DNA from: Alphaproteobacteria bacterium
Lineage (GTDB): Bacteria > Pseudomonadota > Alphaproteobacteria > Rhizobiales > Aestuariivirgaceae
Direction: 5' to 3'
DNA length: 11,388 nt
Assembly: GCA_026400595.1 (NCBI GenBank)
Contig: JAPLOT010000304.1
Location: 1 to 11,388 of the forward strand
Both the position numbers and the translations under genes were made by a program. Below the pieces are notes generated by a model. It made no database searches. It saw only the letters and a program-made list of their open reading frames with translations, and was not told where the DNA came from. Below are positions 1-6,766 of the stretch, one piece after another. Each line of letters starts with the position of its first letter. Position 1 is the first letter of the stretch.

Positions 1-677
1 GCCGACAGCAGGTTGTCCATGCGCGACTGGGCCACTGCGCCGTCCCAGCGCAGCGTGCCGACCTTGTCCATGCCCATCTGACCCGACGGGACGACGATTT
101 CGCCGGCATCGATCATGGGCTGGAGAACCGACATGGCGCCATCGTAGAAGAAGAAGGCGTTGTTGTCGTCGGGCGAACCGCCGAAGAGTTCCACATTCCA
201 GGGCTTCACGCCCGGGAACCGCTCCTTGAGGCCGGCGACCAGTGAGTCGGCCTGCAGCACGCCCACCTTGAAGTTGTCGAAGGTCGAGTAGTAGTCGACA
301 TTGCCGGAATCGCGGATGAGGCGGTCATAAGCGATGACCTTGGCGCCCGATTCATTGGCCTTCTTCAGGATGTCGGACAGCGTGGTGCCGTCGATGGCCG
401 CGACGATCAGGACCTTGGCGCCCTTGGTCACCATGTTCTCGATCTGGGCAAGCTGGTTCGGAATGTCGTCTTCGGCATACTGAAGATCGGTGTCATAGCC
501 GAGGGCGGTGAATTCCTTCACCATGGACTCGCCGTCGGAGATCCAGCGGGTCGAGGACTTGGTCGGCATCGAAATACCCACAAGGCCCTTGCCTTCCGCC
601 AGAGCCGGCATCATGCCGGCGGCCATCACGGTGGCGAGGCCTGCGGCGGATGCGATGAAATGTCTGCGATTGATCAC
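1..677 (-). CDS. chvE: ChvE-type sugar ABC transporter substrate-binding protein, N-terminal part
   Basis: Periplasmic binding protein of the sugar ABC family. The reading frame opens at a GTG at 677 behind GGGAGGA (684-690) and runs off the left edge after 225 residues, so the C-terminus is missing. The mature region carries the ChvE signature stretches MPTKSSTRW, DDIPNQLAQIENM, IDGTTLSD, AYDRLIR and LFGGSPDDNNAFFFYDGAM, followed by QMGMDKVGTLRWD. ChvE of Agrobacterium binds aldoses and serves both uptake (with GguAB) and, there, VirA signalling; only the transport role is inferred here. The leader has paired arginines (R4-R5 in NRRHFI), a hydrophobic stretch and a likely cleavage after ALA (residue 27), so export could use the Tat route. 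The permease and ATPase genes would lie beyond the left edge. A divergent GntR regulator and palindromes in the shared intergenic region suggest substrate-controlled expression. Other pentose- or galactose-type receptors are possible, but the ChvE match is strong. Confidence 0.9.
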   Translation of the reverse strand, partial: MINRRHFIASAAGLATVMAAGMMPALAEGKGLVGISMPTKSSTRWISDGESMVKEFTALGYDTDLQYAEDDIPNQLAQIENMVTKGAKVLIVAAIDGTTLSDILKKANESGAKVIAYDRLIRDSGNVDYYSTFDNFKVGVLQADSLVAGLKERFPGVKPWNVELFGGSPDDNNAFFFYDGAMSVLQPMIDAGEIVVPSGQMGMDKVGTLRWDGAVAQSRMDNLLS

Positions 678-689
678 GTGTGTTCCTCC

Positions 690-710
690 CTTTGTGAACG
701 CATGACAAAG
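690..710. repeat. Inverted repeat CTTTGT-N9-ACAAAG next to the chvE ribosome binding site
   Basis: Six-base perfect arms at 690-695 and 705-710 are separated by nine bases, about two helical turns overall. The left arm abuts the chvE Shine-Dalgarno region. It may be a repressor site or a small stem in the chvE leader; no function is shown by the sequence alone. Confidence 0.35.
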
Positions 711-750
711 CGGGCGTTCTCTGGTTGTCAGCCCCGTTGTCATGTCTGGT

Positions 751-779
751 TCATTAGGATATCGAGGACTGGTAATCAA
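751..779 (-). promoter_or_regulatory. Candidate sigma70 promoter for chvE
   Basis: Read on the minus strand, TTGATT (774-779) is followed by 17 bases and TAATGA (751-756). A start about seven bases on would give a leader of roughly 65-70 nt before the GTG at 677. The boxes match the consensus only moderately. A face-to-face candidate for the regulator (TTCATT 750-755, TAATCA 773-778) overlaps it on the plus strand and is weaker. Confidence 0.35.
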
Positions 780-782
780 CGA

Positions 783-797
783 TTATTTGTACGATAA
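783..797. promoter_or_regulatory. Candidate GntR-type operator between chvE and the regulator
   Basis: TTAT (783-786) and ATAA (794-797) flank an AT-rich core containing GTAC (789-792) in an otherwise GC-rich region. The site lies just upstream of the chvE -35 candidate and between the possible regulator promoter and its start codon. FadR-subfamily regulators bind short palindromes of this size and often control themselves and a divergent target. The dyad is imperfect, so this is inference. Confidence 0.35.
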
Positions 798-822
798 ATG
801 GCGGTCCCAGGGAGGGTCCGCG

Positions 823-1575
823 ATGGTGCATCGCAAAACAAGAACACCGATTTCGCGCAGCCGCAAGCGTGCAAGCAGCCTTCATCTGCAACTGGCCGGA
901 GCTATCGGCGAAGGCATTCTGAATGGAACCTACGCGCCTGGCACGCTTCTTCCCAACGAGGCCGAATGGGGTGCCATGTTCGGGGCCAGCCGCACGGCCG
1001 TGCGCGAAGCCATCAAGACGCTCAACGGCAAGGGGCTACTCGTGTCGCGCCCCAAGATCGGCAGCCGCGTCGAACCGCGCGAGCGCTGGAACTTTCTCGA
1101 TCGCGACGTCCTGGCCTGGCATTGCGCCGCCATGGACCGCAAGCAGTTGCTCTTGTCCATCCAGGAAATGCGCCGCATCTTCGAGCCCGGTGCCGCGGCC
1201 TTGGCTGCGGAGCGGCGTACCGAGGCGCAGGTTGCCCGCATCGCCGCGGCGCTCCAGGGCATGAGTGCTGCGCGCAATGCCGAGGAAATGGTGGCACCCG
1301 ACGTCGAGTTCCACCTTGCCCTGCTGGAAGCGGCAAACAACGAGCTGCTCATTCCCTTTGGCATCATCATCGAACAGGCGCTGCGCCAGATGTTCGACTA
1401 CACATCCCGGCACAATCCCCGGCCGTTGGGTGTCATTCCGCTGCATGCCGCGGTTTTCGAGGCGGTGCGCAAGCAACGCCCGGATGCGGCCCGGAAGGCC
1501 GTCGTTACCCTGCTGCGCGACACCGATAGTGTGATCAAGGCGGTCGTACCGGCGCGGCGGCCTAGATCGCCCTGA
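823..1575 (+). CDS. FadR-subfamily GntR transcriptional regulator (FCD domain)
   Basis: Predicted DNA-binding regulator of 250 residues. The start at 823 is chosen because GGAGGG lies at 811-816 and because an upstream ATG at 742 would put the operator candidate inside the gene. Residues about 17-85 form the winged helix-turn-helix (GTLLPNEAEWGAMFGASRT, AVREAIKTLNGKGLL, RPKIGSRV); residues about 105-240 form the all-helical FCD ligand domain. Two metal-type ligands of FCD proteins are visible, D160-x3-H164 and H208, but the third histidine expected around residue 230 is replaced in TLLRDTD. That variant is common in my recollection among sugar or sugar-acid responsive members, which fits control of the divergent chvE transport genes. 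The 3' end overlaps the converging carbonic anhydrase gene by 14 bases. The ligand cannot be read from sequence. Confidence 0.88.
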   Translation: MVHRKTRTPISRSRKRASSLHLQLAGAIGEGILNGTYAPGTLLPNEAEWGAMFGASRTAVREAIKTLNGKGLLVSRPKIGSRVEPRERWNFLDRDVLAWHCAAMDRKQLLLSIQEMRRIFEPGAAALAAERRTEAQVARIAAALQGMSAARNAEEMVAPDVEFHLALLEAANNELLIPFGIIIEQALRQMFDYTSRHNPRPLGVIPLHAAVFEAVRKQRPDAARKAVVTLLRDTDSVIKAVVPARRPRSP

Positions 1576-2089
1576 GCTCCCTGGCGAAGCGCTGCCAGTT
1601 GCGTACATAACCTTCTGCCGAAAGCGGCAGCCTTGCCGCCGCCGCCGCGTCGAGTTCCCGCACCACCTTGCCGGGCGACCCCATCACCAACGAATTGTCG
1701 GGGATCACCTTGCCTTCAGTGACCAGGGCATTGGCGCCGACCAGGCAGTTTCGCCCGATCTGCGCATTGTTCAGCACCGTTGCTCCCATGCCGATGAGCG
1801 AGTTGTCGCCGATGTTGCAGCCATGGAGGATTGCCTTGTGGCCGATCGTGCAGTTGCGCCCAATGGTCAGTGGCGACCCCATGTCGGAATGCAGGACGCA
1901 GCCGTCCTGGATGTTGCTGTTTTCGCCGACCAGCAGAAACTCGTTGTCGCCGCGTAGCACCGCGCCGAACCAGACGCTGGCCATGCGTTCGAGCTTCACC
2001 TTGCCAATCACGGCGGCATCCGGCGCCACCCAGCAAAAGCCCTCACCCGGCAGGTCGGGAGAGATGCCATCGAGCGCATAGAGGGTCAT
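1562..2089 (-). CDS. Gamma-class carbonic anhydrase family protein (YrdA/CaiE-like hexapeptide protein)
   Basis: Cytoplasmic trimeric left-handed beta-helix protein of 175 residues, likely a zinc or iron carbonic anhydrase interconverting CO2 and bicarbonate. Residues implied by the archaeal Cam family are present: R46 and D48 (LRGDN), Q61 (NIQDG), and metal histidines H67 (LHSDMG), H84 and H89 (GHKAILHG). Repeated hexapeptide turns (IGRNCTIGH, IGDNSLIGMG, IGRNCLVGAN) run through residues 25-140, followed by a C-terminal helix. The acidic loop bearing the proton-shuttle glutamate of Cam is absent, as in bacterial CamH/YrdA relatives, so activity is not certain. The ATG at 2089 is preferred over one at 2113 because GGAGG sits a few bases upstream and the longer form would overlap the preceding gene. 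That gene ends ten bases earlier, so the two are probably cotranscribed. Confidence 0.88.
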   Translation of the reverse strand: MTLYALDGISPDLPGEGFCWVAPDAAVIGKVKLERMASVWFGAVLRGDNEFLLVGENSNIQDGCVLHSDMGSPLTIGRNCTIGHKAILHGCNIGDNSLIGMGATVLNNAQIGRNCLVGANALVTEGKVIPDNSLVMGSPGKVVRELDAAAAARLPLSAEGYVRNWQRFARELRAI

Positions 2090-2099
2090 GTCACCTCCG

Positions 2100-2408
2100 T
2101 CAGGTGAAGCCAAAGAAGGTCGTCAGGATAAACACACCCTGCAAGAAGCTCCAGACCACTCCGATGAGAGTTAGAACGATTGCGGAGACGGGGTGAAAGT
2201 CAATCGAGCCAATCCCGAAACGGGTCACCGCCAAGGGTCCGTAGATCAACAGCACCAGCCACTTCAGGGGTGTAGCCAAGCCAAGGGTCCCAAGCATGGC
2301 GAGCCCGGGTCGCTCGCCCGAGATCACGGCCCAGGCGCTGCCAACGACGCCCGCCGAGACCAGTCCGGTCATTGCAGCGAGCACCCACACGACGTGCCAG
2401 GCTTCCAT
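2100..2408 (-). CDS. Small membrane protein of unknown function, three predicted helices
   Basis: I do not recognise this 102-residue protein. Three hydrophobic segments stand out at about residues 6-28, 35-60 and 74-98, joined by short polar turns (SGERPG, TRFGIGSIDFHP), so it is an inner-membrane protein with no obvious catalytic motif. The start at 2408 follows a GGGAGGAAGGG ribosome binding site; a longer frame reaching 2504 would run up to the rpsD terminator and its extra residues look non-coding in character. It ends ten bases before the carbonic anhydrase start, so the two are likely one operon. A role in bicarbonate or CO2 handling would be guesswork from that pairing alone. Confidence 0.72.
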   Translation of the reverse strand: MEAWHVVWVLAAMTGLVSAGVVGSAWAVISGERPGLAMLGTLGLATPLKWLVLLIYGPLAVTRFGIGSIDFHPVSAIVLTLIGVVWSFLQGVFILTTFFGFT

Positions 2409-2424
2409 CCCTTCCTCCCCGCCC

Positions 2425-2439
2425 GTCCCGAAACGGGAC
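2425..2439. repeat. Perfect short palindrome upstream of the small membrane protein
   Basis: The minus strand reads GTCCCGTTTCGGGAC, a six-base stem with a three-base loop, ending about five bases before the GGGAGG ribosome binding site of the 102-residue membrane protein. It may be a leader hairpin or an operator. No convincing promoter is visible between it and the rpsD terminator. Confidence 0.4.
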
Positions 2440-2505
2440 ACCCCGTTCATGATTTGGAAACGAAGCAAGAAGGGTGCCGGAAGCCGCCTGGCCGGCCCTG
2501 GCACA

Positions 2506-2536
2506 GAAAAAGCCGCCGGCGGTGAAGCCGGCGGCT
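2506..2536 (-). terminator. Rho-independent terminator of rpsD
   Basis: On the minus strand a ten-base-pair stem (arms 2527-2536 and 2511-2520, all G-C except the outer pair) closes a six-base loop and is followed by a run of five T. It starts 24 bases after the rpsD stop codon and separates rpsD from the small membrane protein and carbonic anhydrase genes. Confidence 0.92.
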
Positions 2537-2559
2537 CGCAAGAGGGCTTTGGGCCGGAC

Positions 2560-3177
2560 TTAGCGCGAATAATATTCGACGACGAAGTTCGGTTCCATTT
2601 TCACCGGATAGGGAACGTCAGAGAGGCCCGGAACGCGTACCAGCCGGGCGGTCATGTTGGAGTGGTTCGCCTCGACATAGTCGGGCACGTCACGTTCGGC
2701 CAGCTGGCTGGCTTCCAGCACCACAGCAAGGTCTTTCGCCTTGGGCGTAAGCTCAATGGTGTCGCCGGCCTTGAGGCGGATCGAGGGGATGGTCACGCGG
2801 CGGCCGTTCAGCTTCACGTGGCCATGGCTCACGAACTGGCGGGCGGCAAACATGGTGGGAACGAACTTGGCGCGATAGACCACCGCATCGATGCGGCGCT
2901 CCAGCAGACCGATGAGGTTCTCGGAGGAGTCGCCGGTCATGCGCGAGGCTTCGGCATAGATGGCGCGGAACTGGCGTTCCGTGATGTTGGCGTAGTAGCC
3001 CTTGAGCTTCTGCTTGGCCTTCAGCTGCACGCCGAAGTCGGACAGCTTGCCCTTGCGGCGCTGGCCATGCTGGCCCGGGCCATATTCACGCTTGTTGACG
3101 GGGCTCTTGGGGCGGCCCCAGATGTTCTCGCCCATGCGGCGGTCGAGTTTGTGCTTGGCGGTCAGACGCTTCGTCAT
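2560..3177 (-). CDS. rpsD: 30S ribosomal protein S4
   Basis: Primary 16S rRNA-binding protein of the small subunit, 205 residues, the full family length. The N-terminal part (MTKRLTAKHKLDRRMG, NIWGRPKSPVNKREYGPGQHG) is followed by the S4 RNA-binding fold at about residues 93-160 (LERRIDAVVYRAKF, ARQFVSHGHVKLNG, TIPSIRLKAGD) and the conserved tail ending in NFVVEYYSR. The four zinc cysteines found in some bacterial S4 proteins are absent, the usual cysteine-free form. The start follows GGAGA seven bases upstream. Unlike in Escherichia coli, the gene is not in the alpha operon but stands alone, with its own promoter, structured leader and terminator, so any autogenous control must act on this leader. 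Confidence 0.98.
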   Translation of the reverse strand: MTKRLTAKHKLDRRMGENIWGRPKSPVNKREYGPGQHGQRRKGKLSDFGVQLKAKQKLKGYYANITERQFRAIYAEASRMTGDSSENLIGLLERRIDAVVYRAKFVPTMFAARQFVSHGHVKLNGRRVTIPSIRLKAGDTIELTPKAKDLAVVLEASQLAERDVPDYVEANHSNMTARLVRVPGLSDVPYPVKMEPNFVVEYYSR

Positions 3178-3288
3178 TTACGGTCTCCATGTAGTGTGGA
3201 CCCACCCTCCTCGACACCGGTTTCCCGGCCGACAGTGCCTGTGAGGGCACGCGGGCAAGCAAACACGGGGCGCTTGGGCCCCGTGTCT
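3178..3288 (-). promoter_or_regulatory. Structured rpsD mRNA leader, about 111 nt
   Basis: If transcription starts at the A at 3288, the RNA opens with a nine-base-pair GC-rich hairpin (arms 3278-3286 and 3263-3271, loop 3272-3277) followed by a T-rich patch. Five loop bases (3272-3276, CAAGC in the RNA) are complementary to GCUUG at 3256-3260, allowing an alternative pairing or a strained pseudoknot. A second small hairpin has a GAAA tetraloop between CCGG arms (3217-3228). The ribosome binding site follows. Such a leader is a good candidate for S4-mediated feedback or simply for 5' stabilisation; only the pairing potential is visible. Confidence 0.5.
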
Positions 3289-3295
3289 GGCGGCG

Positions 3296-3324
3296 CGTAT
3301 AGGGTAAGCCTTCGCTACTGTCAA
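3296..3324 (-). promoter_or_regulatory. Sigma70 promoter of rpsD
   Basis: On the minus strand TTGACA (3319-3324), a 17-base spacer and TATACG (3296-3301) form a near-consensus housekeeping promoter, as expected for a ribosomal protein gene. The rest of the gap toward murI (3325-3466) shows no gene, RNA or clear terminator to my eye. Confidence 0.85.
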
Positions 3325-3466
3325 ATCGAGGGTTTGCCGTGGACCACGCGGGCGCCTTGTGTCCGGTCACCGTCTGGACGAACCCGGAACCGATGAGCCG
3401 TCCGCGCCCTTTCTGTCCGCTTCGCGATCTCGCTGCACTGACCCAACCCGTCGGCCCCGCAAGCAC

Positions 3467-4279
3467 CTACCGTTCCATAAACACCGGCAGCGGGAAACCC
3501 ATGGCTGCATAAGCCGCCAATGCGTCAGATGCCCCGCCGCGCGGTGAGGTCAGGATCACTGTTCCATGCGCCGGGACCACGCCCAGCGCCTCCGGCCGCG
3601 GCGTCTCGTCGATCACGTCTGCCACGCGCCGGGCGATGGCGGGCGCCGGATCGAGATAGGTGACGGGCCAGGGTGCGACCTGGGCGATCTCCTCGACCAG
3701 CAGCGGGTAATGCGTACATCCCAGCACCACCACGTCGGTGTTCCGGCCTTCCCTCTTGCGGAAAACGGGTGCGATTTCGCGGCGCAGCTCATCGAGATCG
3801 ACGCTGCGCCCCTTCAACTTGTTCTCGGCGATCTCGGCCAGCCGCTTCGCGCCATGCAGGAAGACCTTGCAGTGATAGGCATAGGTATGGATCAGCGCGT
3901 GGGTGTACTCGCGGCTCACGGTGCCCGGTGTTGCCAGTACGCCGATGATGCCGCTCTTCGTCTGGGCCGCCGCCGGCTTGATCGCAGGCACGGTACCGAC
4001 GAAGGGCAGTTTGTAGGCCTCCCGCACCTGCGCCAGCGCAATGGTGGAGGCGGTGTTGCAGGCAATCACCACCACATGCGGCTCCACCTTCTCGATCAGA
4101 GCACCGATGACGTCGAGAATGCGGGCAACCAGGTCCTCTTCCTTCCATGCGCCGTAGGGAAACCCGGCATTGTCCGCGGCATAGACGAGGTGTGCGTCCG
4201 GCAGCTGACGCGCCACGGCGCGCGCCACGGTCAGGCCGCCCATGCCGGAATCGAAAAGCAGAATGCGCGCCTGGCTCAT
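3467..4279 (-). CDS. murI: Glutamate racemase
   Basis: Cofactor-independent cytoplasmic enzyme that converts L- to D-glutamate for peptidoglycan. The 270-residue length is normal for the family. The two catalytic cysteines are visible in their motifs, C74 in VIACNTAST and C188 in VLGCTHYPLL, together with D10-S11 in FDSGMGGLTV and the PYG loop (residues 41-43) of the active site. The protein ends with a slightly longer tail (GFPLPVFMER). The ATG overlaps the stop codon of the upstream methyltransferase gene by four bases (ATGA, 4276-4279), so the two are translationally coupled. No intrinsic terminator is evident after the stop, yet rpsD has its own promoter 140 bases downstream, so some read-through into rpsD is conceivable. 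Confidence 0.97.
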   Translation of the reverse strand: MSQARILLFDSGMGGLTVARAVARQLPDAHLVYAADNAGFPYGAWKEEDLVARILDVIGALIEKVEPHVVVIACNTASTIALAQVREAYKLPFVGTVPAIKPAAAQTKSGIIGVLATPGTVSREYTHALIHTYAYHCKVFLHGAKRLAEIAENKLKGRSVDLDELRREIAPVFRKREGRNTDVVVLGCTHYPLLVEEIAQVAPWPVTYLDPAPAIARRVADVIDETPRPEALGVVPAHGTVILTSPRGGASDALAAYAAMGFPLPVFMER

Positions 4280-5091
4280 TCCTTTGGCTCCCTGCGCCGT
4301 TCATGCGCGCGGGTCAGCGAGGCGACGATGCCGCGCAGGCTGCGGACCTCCTGCTCGGTGAGCTCGGCCCGGGCGAAAAGGTTGCGAATGTTGCGCAACA
4401 TGCCGGGCTTCTTGTCCCCGGTCTTGAAGAACCCTGCCGAATCCAGCTCCCGCTCAAGATGGTCAAGAAAGCCATAGAACTCTTCCTTCGTCGCTGGACG
4501 GGTATCGGGCGTCTGCAGTCCGGGTCCTTCGAGAGCCGGGAGTTCGGGAGTCTGCTGGCCCAGGGTTTCCGCCTGCTCCTTGTACCACTCATAGCCCACC
4601 AGCAGCACGGCCTGGGCGATGTTGATCGAGGCAAAGGCCGGGTTCACCGGCGCCGTGACGATGACATCGGCCAGCGATACCTCGTCGTTGCTGAGGCCCC
4701 AGCGTTCGCGCCCGAAAAGCACTGCGACCTTCTCGCCGCGCGCAATGCGGCGGCGCATGTCATGCCCCGCCTCTTCTGGCGTGATCACCTCCTTGATCAT
4801 GCCGCGCGGCCGCGCGGTGGTGGCATAGACATAGTTCATGTCCGCCAGCGCCGAAGGCAGATCGGGATGGACGGTCGCGGCCTCGATGATCCAGTTGGCA
4901 CCTGAGGATGCCGTGAGTGCCTTCTCGTTCGGCCAGCCATCGCGTGGATCGACGAGGCGCAGGCTGTGGAGCCCGAAATTGGCCATGGCGCGGGCTGCCG
5001 TGCCGATATTCTCGCCCAGCTGCGGATTGACCAGCACCGTCACCGGCGCGGGGCCGAGAACCTGATTCCGTGTCTTGTCAGTACCTGCCAT
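4276..5091 (-). CDS. trmJ: TrmJ-type tRNA (cytidine/uridine-32) 2'-O-methyltransferase
   Basis: SPOUT-class RNA methyltransferase of 271 residues using S-adenosylmethionine. The three knot motifs are in order: VNPQLGENIGTAARAMANFG (residues 21-40), VAVLFGRERWGLSNDE (122-137) and NPAFASINIAQAV (150-162). The C-terminal part (residues about 205-271, KEEFYGFLDHLERELD to the charged tail) resembles the helical extension typical of TrmJ rather than of the shorter TrmL. Position 32 of tRNA is therefore the likely target; LasT-like relatives are an alternative name. The ATG at 5091 is chosen over an in-frame TTG at 5100; neither has a strong ribosome binding site. The gene begins 32 bases after the end of the broken MFS gene and overlaps murI by four bases. 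Confidence 0.9.
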   Translation of the reverse strand: MAGTDKTRNQVLGPAPVTVLVNPQLGENIGTAARAMANFGLHSLRLVDPRDGWPNEKALTASSGANWIIEAATVHPDLPSALADMNYVYATTARPRGMIKEVITPEEAGHDMRRRIARGEKVAVLFGRERWGLSNDEVSLADVIVTAPVNPAFASINIAQAVLLVGYEWYKEQAETLGQQTPELPALEGPGLQTPDTRPATKEEFYGFLDHLERELDSAGFFKTGDKKPGMLRNIRNLFARAELTEQEVRSLRGIVASLTRAHERRREPKE

Positions 5092-5123
5092 GGCCCGCAA
5101 ATAGCGGAGTTGCGCGGTGCCCG

Positions 5124-6121
5124 CTAGCCTTTGCCGTCCAACCGGCGAGCCGTCCGCAATTCCGGGAACCAGCGCGACCAGAAGAAGGCGACCCCCATTG
5201 TGCCTGCGCCGCCGATCACGACCGCGGCCACGGCGCCGATCCAGGCCGCCACTACGCCAGCGCGGAACTCGCCGAGTTCGTTGGAAGCGCCGATAAACAC
5301 GCGATTGACCGCATTGACCCGCCCGCGCACATCGTCAGGGGTCCAGAGCTGCAGCAGGGTCTCGCGCACATAGACGCTGATCATGTCGCAGGCGCCCATC
5401 ATCAACAGCGCCGCGATCGACAGGGGCACCCATGTGGAGAGACCGAAGACAACGGTGAAGAACCCGAAACCTGCCACAAAAACAAACAGGATGACACCGG
5501 GGATGTCTCCTGTGCGTGATTCTGTTGAGGAACGCGCCCGATGAGGAGCACGAGAGTTCCCGCCGTGCCGACAAGCAGCAAGGCGGTGCCATAGGCAACC
5601 ACACCCGAGATGCCATAGAGAAGGCCTCCGAAGACCGGCCCGACAATGTTGCCGATCTGCCAGATCATCGAGTTGAGCGAGATGGCATGGGCAATGGCCG
5701 CCTTGGGAACGAGGTTGGGAGCCAGCGCATCAGCGGCCGGATTCATGAAGGCGCGGGCGATGCCAAGCACCACCAGAATACCGAAGACGGGGATCACGCC
5801 CGTGGGGTGAGACAGGGTGAAGACCACCAGGCCCAGGGCGCAGAGCGCCTCGACACCAAGGCAGGCGGCCATGATGAAGCGGCGACTGAATCGGTCGGCC
5901 GCGAGACCCGTGACGAGAACCAGCAGGAGCGGTGGAAGGAACTGGGCCAGTCCGACATAACCGAGATGCAGCGGGTTGCGCGTGATGTCATAGATTTGCC
6001 ATCCCACCGCCACCGACATGATCTGAACCGCAAAGGCGGCAGCACCTGTCGCCAGCCAGTAGAAGACGAAGGGCCGATGCCGCAGCGCATTGGCTTCGGG
6101 CGAAGCAGGTCTGGTTGTCAT
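5124..6121 (-). pseudogene. MFS transporter (EntS/DHA3-like), broken by internal deletion and frameshift
   Basis: The N-terminal half reads normally from the ATG at 6121 for about 206 residues: six membrane segments with the MFS loop motif LAADRFSRRFIM (residues 73-84) and RAFMNPAADALAPNLVP, ending near IGRVPQQNHAQE. Just after, around 5500-5525, the matching C-terminal part continues in another frame (GVILFVFVAGFGFFTV, GACDMISVYVRETLLQL, RGRVNAVNRVFIGASNELGEF) to a stop at 5124. Together they give about 330 residues where intact relatives have roughly 400-420; the segment linking helix 6 to about helix 9 is missing, so this is a deletion with loss of frame rather than a single-base slip. Without the shift the first part stops at 5402. 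Each half keeps good codon structure, so the damage is recent, or an assembly collapse. It lies 63 bases downstream of tmpB. Confidence 0.85.
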
Positions 6122-6184
6122 GTTCCGGACCTGCCACTGGCCGCCGGTGAAGTCAAAGCCTGACCGGGATGATGCGGCACGTGG

Positions 6185-6766
6185 TCAGTTGCCGGCGTGG
6201 CGGTCAACGACGCGTTGGAGCAATGGCACGAAGTGACGAAAATGCGGGGTGGCCATGCCGGGTTGCTTTCCCTCGTCGTCCCAGATCCTCACCCGCACCG
6301 CCTCGCGATGGTACGGGTTCGCTTCGAAAGCCGCGATTTCTGCGGGGCTCATCGGACCGCCTTGCAGAGAAAGCGTATGCCTGGAGGCATCGGAAAGGCG
6401 GTCAAAATAGCTGGCATCCGTCGCGCAGAGGTAGCGCTTCGCCGGCACATGCAGGCGCACGCATTCGGCGATCACCGGCGGGAAGAATGGCGCCAGCACG
6501 GCGGCGCCGGATTCCTCATGATAATTGTCGCGTTCGTCGCCAAGCGACATGGTGCCGAATTCCGACGTGTAGTGGCCGATGTCGTGCAGCAAGGCTGCCG
6601 CAACGAGTTCGTCCGGCGCGCCCTCCCGCTCGGCCAGCACGGCACCCTGCAGCATGTGCTCCGACATGGTCACTGCTTCGCCCAGGTAGGATTCCGCCCC
6701 GCGCCGCTCGAAGATGTCCGCGATGAACGCCACGATGTTCTTATGATCAAGTCGCGGTGCCGTCAT
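6185..6766 (-). CDS. tmpB: PhnZ/TmpB-type HD-domain diiron oxygenase cleaving a C-P bond
   Basis: Mixed-valence diiron oxygenase of the HD superfamily, 193 residues, predicted to split 1-hydroxy-2-(trimethylammonio)ethylphosphonate into glycine betaine and phosphate. As I recall the PhnZ structure, its iron ligands and substrate residues are Y24, E27, H34, H58, D59, H62, H80, E81, H104, K108 and D161. Here every one has a partner at almost the same spacing: Y27, E30, H37, H61-D62 and H65 (LLHDIGH), H83-E84 (NYHEESG), H106 and K110 (LHVPAKRYL), D163. The Y/E pair separates oxygenases from ordinary HD phosphohydrolases. The start overlaps the stop of the upstream oxygenase gene by four bases (6763-6766), so the two products are made together. 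The true substrate could instead be the aminoethyl analogue, in which case the PhnZ name applies; the partner argues for TmpB. Confidence 0.85.
   Translation of the reverse strand: MTAPRLDHKNIVAFIADIFERRGAESYLGEAVTMSEHMLQGAVLAEREGAPDELVAAALLHDIGHYTSEFGTMSLGDERDNYHEESGAAVLAPFFPPVIAECVRLHVPAKRYLCATDASYFDRLSDASRHTLSLQGGPMSPAEIAAFEANPYHREAVRVRIWDDEGKQPGMATPHFRHFVPLLQRVVDRHAGN

Noticed and set aside
742..822. Upstream ATG extending the GntR protein by 27 residues
   Set aside because: No ribosome binding site precedes it, the extra residues do not resemble the family, and they would cover the operator candidate.
3263..3286. Hairpin taken at first as the murI terminator
   Set aside because: It lies downstream of the rpsD promoter, at the very 5' end of the rpsD transcript, about 180 bases past the murI stop, and its T-run is weak; a leader element is more likely.
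2296..3396. A 366-codon open frame on the plus strand across the rpsD region
   Set aside because: It runs through the rpsD terminator, the whole of rpsD and its promoter; composition and motifs belong to the minus strand.
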